Source of the DNA: DATLBY01 sp035526665
Lineage (GTDB): Bacteria; Acidobacteriota; Terriglobia; Bryobacterales; Bryobacteraceae
Direction of reading: 5' to 3'
Assembly: GCA_035526665.1 (NCBI GenBank)
Contig: DATLBY010000162.1
Location: 1-11,435, forward strand
Length of the DNA: 11,435 nucleotides
How positions within the stretch are numbered: position 1 is the first letter of the stretch; every line of letters starts with the position of its first letter. Positions 5,857 to 11,435 of the stretch are shown here, piece after piece. The translations under genes were made by a program, and so were the position numbers. Under the pieces are notes generated by a model, which was not told the origin of the DNA, ran no database searches, and worked only from the letters and a program-made list of their open reading frames with translations.

Positions 5857-8151
5857 TTACGGCAGGCCAAAAGCAATAATGTGCGACCCTGCCGAAACTC
5901 CGATGTATTGCTTGCCGTCCACCAGGTAGGTCATCGGCGAAGAGTGCCAGGACTCGTTGGTGTGGAAGTGCCAGAGCGGCTTGCCTGTCCCGGCGTCGGC
6001 CGCCGCCAAGGCTCCGCTGTCATCGCCGAAAAACACCAGGCCTCCCTCGGTGGAAAGCACGCCCCCCCAGGTATTGGCGGGACCGGTTTGCGGCAGCTCC
6101 CAAGCGATCTTGCCCGTCTTCACGTCGATAGCTCGTAGGAGCTTTTGCGGCGTCTCGCCTGGTACACGCCGGGTTCCGCCGCCGTAGAAGGACTCGCCGG
6201 GCTTCCACCAGGCGTCTGACTTCGTATAGATGTTGCATGCCTCCAGCGCCATTACATAAAACAGGCCGGTGTTTGGATTGAAGGCCGTCGACATCCAATT
6301 GGTCGCGCCCTCCACCGCCGGGCAGACTTTCGTCCCGCCGGGAGTCGGCACAGCCTCCGGAACAGTGTTTGGCCGACCGTCCGGGCCGATGCCGGTGGCC
6401 CAGGTCATCTTCTTGACGAAAGGCTCGGCGCGCAGGAATTGGCCTGTCACACGATCCAGCACGTAGAAGAATCCGTTTCGATTCGCCTGCAGCAGAAGTT
6501 TCCGCGGGCGGCCGGCAAACGTGGTATCTACCAGCATCGGTGTCTCGGTCGCATCCCAGTCATGCAGATCGTGCGGAGTGAACTGGAAATACCACCGCAG
6601 CTTGCCGGTTGCCGGCTCAAGGGCGAGCACGGAGTTCGAGTACAGGTTATCCCCTTTGCGCTCGTCGCCGTTGTAATCCGGGCACGGATTGCCGGTGGGC
6701 CAGTAGAGCAGATTTGCGTCCGGGTCGAACGTGCCGGTGAGCCACGCGGTAGTACAGCCGTGCTCAATTGCCCTGCCTACCCAGGTTTCCGACAGCGGTT
6801 CGCCCGCGGCGGGCATGGTCCAGAAGCGCCAGGCTCGTTCGCCGGTGGAAGCCTTGTACGCCGCCAGAAATCCGCGTGCGCCCTCATCGCCCCCGGATGT
6901 GCCCGAAATCACCAGATCGTTCACCACCAGCGGAGCCGACGTGGCGCCGTAGTGCTGCCGGTAATCGGCCATCTCAACATCCCAGAGAAGTTGACCGGTG
7001 GAGCGATGCAACGCCAGTAAGTGCGCGTTGTCAGTCACCATGAAAATCCGCTCCCCCAGTACAGCCACTCCGCGGTTTATGCCGGACGCAGCGTCGCCCA
7101 CCAGCCCCTTGGTTAAGGGACGGGAGTAGTGCCAGATCTGCCGGCCGCTGCGCGCGTCCAGCGCATAGGCCTCGTTGGCCGCCGTGACGTACATCACTCC
7201 ATCCACAACGACCGGCGTAACCTGCAGACTCCGGCCCTTAGTGATCGGAAAAAACCATTTCGGCGCGAGGCGCTCCACATTCCCGGCGTGGATCTCGCGC
7301 AGATTGCTATGGCGATTGCCGTTGAGCCGCCCGTGATAAGTGGGCCAGTTACCCGGCTTGGGATTGATCAGGTCCGCCAAAGTGACGCCACCCTCCGGCC
7401 CTGAGGGCGGCGTGCCCGTGAAGGTACCGTCCCTGCTCAATCCGCTGACATAAGCGAGTAGATCACGCAACTGCTCCGGAGTTCCGCGGAATGGCGGCAT
7501 GAGAGAACCCGGTTCGCGGACCAGTTCCGCGATGTCCTTTTTTAGCAGTGAATGCAGCGATCGGTCCATAGCCTGCAATTGCATGTCGTAGCCGCTCTCG
7601 TTCTTTACCAGACCGTTCAAAGTCCGGTTGCGATAGCGGACGGTTACAGACTTATATCCGGCGGCGATAACGGCACTGGGATTCCGAATGGATTCCTCAA
7701 TCTGCGACAGCCGGCGTTCCCTGCCTATGTTCGAGAGATCGGGTCCGCTAATGCCACCTGCGCCCTGAATCATATGACAGCCGGAACACCCGGCGGCTCC
7801 TTGAAACAGCCGTTTCCCTGCTTCCCGATTTCCCGGAACAAGTTGATCGGCCGCCGGGGTCCGCAAAGAATGTACGAACTCTACAATCCGGTTCAAGGTA
7901 GCCTCGTCGGCCAATAAGGGCGGCATGCCGGCCTCGGGGATGCCCTTACGAATCGTTTCGCGCAGCTTCTCCTTCGTCCGGTCGCGCTCTTTTCCACCAT
8001 CCACGATATTGGGTCCGCGCTCGCCGCCCGCGCCATCCGATCCATGGCAGGCGGAGCATCGTACCTGGAATTCCTTACGGCCGGCAGCCACATCCTGGGC
8101 GTTGCCGCAGGCCACCGCCATCCAGATAGTGAGAGACAGAAGGCGTTTCAT
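5857..8151 (-). CDS. PQQ-dependent dehydrogenase with N-terminal diheme cytochrome c
   Basis: This 764-residue periplasmic quinohemoprotein starts with a Sec signal (MKRLLSLTIWMAVACGNAQ). The first cytochrome c domain has CSACH (32-36) with Met76. The second has CSGCH (122-126) with Met218 and an insert like the Planctomycete-type heme-binding domain. From about 260 to 764 is a methanol/ethanol-family PQQ propeller: NRG (359-361), GGDEGARG with Glu423, TGNPCPDYNGDE with Asn488, HDWDATE with candidate catalytic Asp531 and Asp533 two residues on. Cys610 and Cys639 match a conserved disulfide spacing, but the vicinal Cys-Cys near the active site is missing. It likely oxidises an alcohol or sugar and passes electrons through both hemes. 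The ATG at 8151 overlaps the upstream stop as ATGA, pointing to translational coupling. An in-frame ATG at 8229 would lie inside that gene and precede the signal peptide, so I rejected it. Confidence 0.9.
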   Translation of the reverse strand: MKRLLSLTIWMAVACGNAQDVAAGRKEFQVRCSACHGSDGAGGERGPNIVDGGKERDRTKEKLRETIRKGIPEAGMPPLLADEATLNRIVEFVHSLRTPAADQLVPGNREAGKRLFQGAAGCSGCHMIQGAGGISGPDLSNIGRERRLSQIEESIRNPSAVIAAGYKSVTVRYRNRTLNGLVKNESGYDMQLQAMDRSLHSLLKKDIAELVREPGSLMPPFRGTPEQLRDLLAYVSGLSRDGTFTGTPPSGPEGGVTLADLINPKPGNWPTYHGRLNGNRHSNLREIHAGNVERLAPKWFFPITKGRSLQVTPVVVDGVMYVTAANEAYALDARSGRQIWHYSRPLTKGLVGDAASGINRGVAVLGERIFMVTDNAHLLALHRSTGQLLWDVEMADYRQHYGATSAPLVVNDLVISGTSGGDEGARGFLAAYKASTGERAWRFWTMPAAGEPLSETWVGRAIEHGCTTAWLTGTFDPDANLLYWPTGNPCPDYNGDERKGDNLYSNSVLALEPATGKLRWYFQFTPHDLHDWDATETPMLVDTTFAGRPRKLLLQANRNGFFYVLDRVTGQFLRAEPFVKKMTWATGIGPDGRPNTVPEAVPTPGGTKVCPAVEGATNWMSTAFNPNTGLFYVMALEACNIYTKSDAWWKPGESFYGGGTRRVPGETPQKLLRAIDVKTGKIAWELPQTGPANTWGGVLSTEGGLVFFGDDSGALAAADAGTGKPLWHFHTNESWHSSPMTYLVDGKQYIGVSAGSHIIAFGLP

Positions 8152-8882
8152 CGCGTGAAGATCAAAGCTCCAAAATTCTCGGGAACGTGATTGGGGTCCC
8201 GGTTCACCACGCACGTTGGCTGCCAGCACAGGAAGTGGCGCTGCGGATCCGCGCCCTGCCCTTCAATCCGGTAAAGGTTCATCCGCCATGCGGTACCGGC
8301 TTTGACGGCAGAGCTTGAGACCGAACGTAAAGGGATTTTCGCGGCGGCATACCAGATGTGCGCCTTTTCATCGACCCGCGCCGTGGTTCGCCAGCCGGAG
8401 CGCCAACTGCGGTCGGCGTGCTTTTTGTCGAGGTCGATGGCCAAGTCGATCCAGTCGCCCGTCGGTGCGATTTCGAATTCCCGGTAGTGCCGGATATTGT
8501 CCCAATCGTCGCCCAGGAATACCTCGACCACGTCGCGGTCCCAAAGCTTCAAGCGAGCTTTGGAATTGTCGGAGGGAAGAAACATGTTTAAGGTGTCGTA
8601 AGGGCAAAGGAACAACAGATATAAATCCGTATCTGTCCAGAGCGCCTTTACCTCGGTCTTCAGCTTCGGATAGGCGGTCACCGTTGAGCAGTCTTGCACA
8701 ATCCACGTGGAGGCCGCGTGCGACCACGTAGGCGAGGACGGATCTGCATTCAACTCTCCGGGAGCACCGACGTGCGGGACCAGGTAGGTGCTCCGCGCAG
8801 GAGCTACTGTGCACCGCTCCTGCGCATATAGGACGGAACACGCCAGCCAACCAGACAGGAGAAGCACTTTTTTAGGCGTCAT
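8148..8882 (-). CDS. Exported CBM9-like carbohydrate-binding protein
   Basis: This 244-residue protein has a Sec signal peptide (MTPKKVLLLSGWLACSVLYA, cleavage before QER). The rest resembles the family 9 carbohydrate-binding-like beta-sandwich seen as a stand-alone protein in Acidobacteria, Planctomycetes and Bacteroidetes. Family-like features include VKALWTDTDLYLLF (78-91), LWDRDVVEVFL (113-123), REFEIAPTGDWIDL (134-147), WRMNLYRIEG (199-208) and a C-terminal HVPENFGALIF (232-242). Tryptophans at 53, 60, 82, 114, 144, 199 and 220 could supply aromatic ligand-binding platforms. No catalytic domain is present. It is the middle gene of the RidA, CBM9-like, PQQ dehydrogenase operon: 11 bases after the RidA stop and overlapping the dehydrogenase start by 4 bases. 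This suggests that it binds or presents a carbohydrate-type ligand for the dehydrogenase, which is an inference. The ligand is unknown. Confidence 0.8.
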   Translation of the reverse strand: MTPKKVLLLSGWLACSVLYAQERCTVAPARSTYLVPHVGAPGELNADPSSPTWSHAASTWIVQDCSTVTAYPKLKTEVKALWTDTDLYLLFLCPYDTLNMFLPSDNSKARLKLWDRDVVEVFLGDDWDNIRHYREFEIAPTGDWIDLAIDLDKKHADRSWRSGWRTTARVDEKAHIWYAAAKIPLRSVSSSAVKAGTAWRMNLYRIEGQGADPQRHFLCWQPTCVVNRDPNHVPENFGALIFTR

Positions 8883-8893
8883 CGTCCTAGGCT

Positions 8894-9358
8894 TTACACG
8901 CTCGCGATGACGTCGATTTCCACCAGCGAATTGCCCGGTATCCCGCCTGCCGCCGCAATGGTTGTTCGCACCGGCGGCTCGGAGCCGAAGCGTCCCAGGA
9001 AGACCTCATTCATGCCTGCGTAATCCTTCAAATCGTTCAGATACACATTGCATTTCAGCACTTTGTCCATGGACGAACCCACATCTTCCAGACGCTTCTG
9101 GATCTCGTCGAGCACATGCTTGGTGTGCGCTTTGATGTCGCCGTCGAAGTGCGCGCCGATACCGGCGATAAACACCAGACCTCCATACGTGACGATGCCG
9201 TTGAACAAAGGCGTCTTTTCCGGCTTTTTCCCGTTCTTATAGAACACTTTTTTCACCGGCTTATCCTGCGCGGCCGCCGGTTTGGCCGCTGCTATGGCGC
9301 CGCCGGCGGCGGCCACTACTCCTTTTCCGAGAAAACGCCTGCGATTCGAGTCACTCAT
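8894..9358 (-). CDS. Tat-exported RidA/YjgF-family protein
   Basis: This 154-residue protein is a typical RidA domain of about 120 residues behind a twin-arginine signal peptide (NRRRFLGKG at 5-13, then an Ala/Gly stretch ending KPAAAQ at 26-31). RidA proteins are trimeric and hydrolyse reactive 2-aminoacrylate-like enamines/imines released by PLP enzymes. The substrate-carboxylate arginine is present as Arg131 in EPPVRTTI, and the C-terminal VEIDVIA (146-152) keeps the conserved Glu147, so deaminase activity is plausible. Almost all known RidA proteins are cytoplasmic, so the export signal is unusual. GAGGAGG at 9365-9371 on the minus strand is a strong ribosome site 6 bases before ATG 9358. 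It is the first gene of a three-gene operon with the CBM9-like and PQQ dehydrogenase genes. The exported PLP enzymes encoded nearby are natural candidates for producing its substrate. Confidence 0.9.
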   Translation of the reverse strand: MSDSNRRRFLGKGVVAAAGGAIAAAKPAAAQDKPVKKVFYKNGKKPEKTPLFNGIVTYGGLVFIAGIGAHFDGDIKAHTKHVLDEIQKRLEDVGSSMDKVLKCNVYLNDLKDYAGMNEVFLGRFGSEPPVRTTIAAAGGIPGNSLVEIDVIASV

Positions 9359-9572
9359 ACTAAGCCTCCTCTTGTAAAAATTCGCGCTGAGAACGCGGTT
9401 TCTGTGCCGTCCATTGTCGCAGGTTCACTCCCACGGGCGAAACACTGGACTACCCGCAGCGCACTTTCAACCCACTTGCGCTGCCTGTCAATCCACCAAC
9501 CGAGCATTACAAAAATTTTATTTGTCCTTTAACCCATATTGGTTACAATAGGTTCACGCTGCATAGGCCTAA
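9359..9572. promoter_or_regulatory. Divergent intergenic region, RidA operon and response regulator
   Basis: These 214 non-coding bases separate the minus-strand RidA operon from the plus-strand response regulator. The right part (about 9505-9555) is clearly more AT-rich than the surroundings, as expected for a promoter, and holds the plus-strand candidate listed separately. On the minus strand I see only a weak -10-like GACAAT (9415-9420) upstream of the RidA ribosome site, with no convincing -35 box. I see no small gene or RNA structure here. Confidence 0.35.
9522..9549 (+). promoter_or_regulatory. Candidate sigma70-type promoter for response regulator
   Basis: TTGTCC (9522-9527) and TACAAT (9544-9549) are separated by 16 bases and lie in an AT-rich patch. 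The -10 box matches five of six consensus positions and the -35 box three. The -10 box ends 23 bases before the ATG at 9573, leaving a short leader. Confidence 0.45.
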
Positions 9573-10049
9573 ATGAAAACAAGTACTGGGGTACACAAAT
9601 TCAACTCGACAATTTCCGGGCACGGCCCGCTGAAAATTCTGTTGGTTGAGGATAATCCGGGCGATGTCCGCTTGATGCGGGAGGCTCTGCGCGATGGCGC
9701 TCACGTGAGCGAACTGCGAGTGGTGGAGAATGGGGAAGACGCGCTGGCTTTCCTGCGGCGCACTGGCGAGTTCGGAGCCGCGCCACGTCCAGACTTAATT
9801 TTTCTGGATTTGAATCTTCCCAAGAAAGACGGCCGCGAAGTGCTGGCCGAAGTGAAACAGGATGAATCGCTGCGCCGCATCCCGGTGGTGGTGATGACGA
9901 CATCCGAGGCTGAGAAGGACGTATCCCGCGCCTACGACCTCCACGCCAACTGCTACATCAAGAAACCAGTAGACCTCGATCAATTCATGGACGTGGTCAG
10001 AGCCTGTGAAAATTTCTGGCTGACGGTTGTCCGGTTGCCCGATAATTGA
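9573..10049 (+). CDS. Rcp1-like single-domain response regulator
   Basis: This 158-residue protein is a single receiver domain with no DNA-binding or enzymatic output domain. Receiver residues are complete: the acidic pair Glu26/Asp27 in LLVEDNPGD, phosphoacceptor Asp79 in IFLDLNLP, Thr109 in VVVMTTS, and Lys130 in YIKKPVD. The NPGDVRLMREAL start, the LNLPKKDGREVL segment and the C-terminal FMDVVRACENFWLTVVRLP match the Rcp1 group, which usually accepts phosphate from phytochrome-type or other hybrid histidine kinases. No kinase gene is visible in the window, so the partner lies elsewhere or beyond the edge. The start has only a modest AGG upstream. The first 18 residues are a non-conserved tail, so a later start cannot be excluded, although no good in-frame alternative is evident. 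A candidate promoter lies directly upstream. It is probably unrelated functionally to the metabolic genes to its left. Confidence 0.9.
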   Translation: MKTSTGVHKFNSTISGHGPLKILLVEDNPGDVRLMREALRDGAHVSELRVVENGEDALAFLRRTGEFGAAPRPDLIFLDLNLPKKDGREVLAEVKQDESLRRIPVVVMTTSEAEKDVSRAYDLHANCYIKKPVDLDQFMDVVRACENFWLTVVRLPDN

Positions 10050-10094
10050 GCTCAACTGGCTGGCGCTCCGCCACTGCCGTTACACTGAAGAGGT

Positions 10095-11435
10095 ATGCAC
10101 GCGCGCATCCTGCTGGTAACCGTATTTCTGGCAGTACACGCGCTCGCGCAGACAATTTGCCAGCCTACGCCGCTCTATTCCCAGTGCGAGTTGGTGTTCG
10201 AGATGAACGATGAAGAAGCGGCAGCTCATCCGAATCCGTTTCTATCGCTGCAGCTGAAGGCGGAATTCCGGTCACCACGGCACCGGACCATTTCCCTCCC
10301 CGGCTTTTGGGATGGGGGCCGCCGCCTGATCATCCGCTTCGCTCCCATTGAGGTGGGCGAGTGGGATTTCCGCGTCAGCACCAATCTCAGCCGGTTCGAC
10401 GGCAAGCAAGGGCAAGTAGTGGGTATTCCTTCCGCCTCTCCGGGCTTTGTCAAAACGGCGAACGTACACCATTGGGCCTGGACCGAGAGCAACAAGGCGC
10501 ACCTTTGGATGGGCGATACCAGCAACAACATCGCGTCGCTGGACCGTGGAATCTTTCAAAAAATCGTCGACAGCCGGGCGGCGCAGAAGTTTACTCATAT
10601 CCGGGGATTGGCGACCGGTTCCGACAGTCAGACGGCTCGCGCTTTTGCAAATCCGAACCTGCCCGACGCTACTTTTTTTCGCAATCTCGATGAGCGGGTG
10701 CTCTACATGAATCAGAAAGGGATTGTGTTTGACATGATCCTGGGGCACGGCCGCAATCAGCTCAGCAATACGTTTCCTATGTGGCAGCAGCGCGAGCGGT
10801 ACATCCGGTACATGGTGGCAAGATATTCTGGCATGAATATCACCTGGGAGCTGGTGCAAAACTTCGAGGATTACGAATTGAGCCGCGAAGCGATGAAAGA
10901 GATCGGCAACCTGCTGAAGAATCTCGATCCCTATCAGCATCCCCGATCGACTCAGGCGAGCGTGACATCCTCGCCGCTTCTCCCGGATGGCTGGATGGAT
11001 CATGTTCTTTACCAAACAGCAGACGATCAGATCGGCGCTATCGAACACCAGCTGTATCCCATACCATTCGTCAATACAGGTTTCGCTTACGAAGATAGCG
11101 GGGCCGGAAAAACACAGCCGGATCAAGTGGATACAAACACATTCCGGCGCCGGCTGTGGAATGCCACTATGAACGGGCAATATCCCGCCTTTGGCAACAC
11201 AGGACTCTATGGCGGCCGTAACCTGCCAGTGGATCCCCAGTACCTGGATTCGCCCGGCGCCAGGCAGATGACCATCTGGTACGACTTTATGGCTGACACC
11301 CGCCACTGGGAGCTCGAGCCCTACTTCGACGTGGATGGCGGCCGCTGCATTGCGCTCGAGGGAGTGGAGTATGTACTCTACGTGGAGAAGCCATCCGGAC
11401 CGGTGGAAGTTCGCGTGGAGAAGCATGGCTACGAT
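10095..11435 (+). CDS. Exported DUF5060/DUF4038 apiosidase-like glycosidase homologue, partial
   Basis: An open frame runs from ATG 10095 to the right edge (447 codons, no stop), so the 3' end is missing. It starts with a Sec signal (MHARILLVTVFLAVHALAQ). Residues about 30-110 fit a DUF5060 beta-sandwich: FEMNDEE, NPFLSLQLKAEF, LPGFWDGGRRLIIRFAP, VGEWDFRV. Residues about 120-400 fit a DUF4038/GH140-like TIM barrel: HLWMGDTSNN (136-145), ITWELVQNFEDY (249-260), PRSTQASVTSSPLL (283-296) and PFVNTGFAYEDSG (324-336). A beta-type segment follows and is cut by the edge. Relatives act on plant-type polysaccharides. Here the positions where I expect catalytic Glu (QEFE-like and NxEFxYE-like motifs) read Gln-Asn-Phe-Glu and Asn-Thr-Gly-Phe, so activity is doubtful. 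It begins 45 bases after the response regulator stop and GAAGAGG sits very close to its ATG. Confidence 0.75.
   Translation, partial: MHARILLVTVFLAVHALAQTICQPTPLYSQCELVFEMNDEEAAAHPNPFLSLQLKAEFRSPRHRTISLPGFWDGGRRLIIRFAPIEVGEWDFRVSTNLSRFDGKQGQVVGIPSASPGFVKTANVHHWAWTESNKAHLWMGDTSNNIASLDRGIFQKIVDSRAAQKFTHIRGLATGSDSQTARAFANPNLPDATFFRNLDERVLYMNQKGIVFDMILGHGRNQLSNTFPMWQQRERYIRYMVARYSGMNITWELVQNFEDYELSREAMKEIGNLLKNLDPYQHPRSTQASVTSSPLLPDGWMDHVLYQTADDQIGAIEHQLYPIPFVNTGFAYEDSGAGKTQPDQVDTNTFRRRLWNATMNGQYPAFGNTGLYGGRNLPVDPQYLDSPGARQMTIWYDFMADTRHWELEPYFDVDGGRCIALEGVEYVLYVEKPSGPVEVRVEKHGYD

Noticed and set aside
8152..8229. An upstream in-frame start (ATG 8229) for the PQQ dehydrogenase
   Set aside because: It would put 26 polar residues before a clear signal peptide and lie inside the CBM9-like gene. 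ATG 8151 gives an ATGA overlap and a clean signal peptide.
10046..10055. Palindrome TTGAGCTCAA at the end of the response regulator gene
   Set aside because: It is a perfect 10-base palindrome but has no loop and no T-run and contains the stop codon. I cannot support a terminator or operator role from one copy.
10272..11426. A 384-codon open frame on the minus strand
   Set aside because: It is antisense to the DUF5060/DUF4038 gene, whose protein has a signal peptide and recognisable domains. The minus-strand translation shows no family features.
1..11435. tRNA, rRNA, CRISPR, insertion sequence or prophage signatures
   Set aside because: I saw no regularly spaced repeats, no terminal inverted repeats with a transposase, and no clover-leaf or rRNA-like stretches.

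Overview
This window looks like a chromosomal segment from a GC-rich soil-type bacterium, most likely Acidobacteriota of the Solibacter/Bryobacter kind. That placement is an inference. It rests on the repertoire: exported SelA-like PLP enzymes, exported RraA and RidA proteins, Planctomycete/Acidobacteria-style heme-binding cytochromes fused to a PQQ propeller, a CBM9-like protein and a DUF5060/DUF4038 glycosidase-like protein. I see no RNA gene, mobile element, CRISPR array or long repeat.

Layout. Bases 2-838 (+) are the 3' end of a sialidase/BNR-like exported protein. It converges on a COG3964-type amidohydrolase (875-2191, -). The amidohydrolase diverges from a Tat-exported SelA-like PLP enzyme (2279-3472, +). 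A second, longer SelA-like PLP enzyme with an extra C-terminal beta domain (3469-5043, -) runs head-on into the first, and their stop codons overlap. Next comes a Sec-exported RraA-family protein (5134-5853, +), 3 bases from the end of a three-gene minus-strand operon. In order of transcription that operon is a Tat-exported RidA protein (8894-9358), a CBM9-like protein (8148-8882) and a diheme cytochrome/PQQ dehydrogenase (5857-8151). A divergent promoter region of about 210 bases separates the operon from an Rcp1-like response regulator (9573-10049, +). Last is a DUF5060 plus apiosidase-like (DUF4038/GH140-type) protein (10095 to the window end, +, incomplete), in which both expected catalytic Glu positions look substituted.

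How the genes may work together (inference). Every complete enzyme between 875 and 9358 carries an export signal. These include families that normally work in the cytoplasm: fold-type I PLP enzymes, RidA enamine/imine deaminases and RraA-type aldolases/decarboxylases. Twin-arginine signals sit on the two PLP enzymes and on RidA. The PLP enzymes would be expected to leave the cytoplasm folded and cofactor-loaded. A plausible reading is a periplasmic pathway in which an acylated amino or hydroxy acid is deacylated by the amidohydrolase. A PLP enzyme would then eliminate ammonia, RidA would hydrolyse the enamine/imine product, RraA would cleave or decarboxylate the keto acid, and the PQQ dehydrogenase would feed electrons from an alcohol or sugar into the respiratory chain. 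The substrate cannot be read from the sequence.
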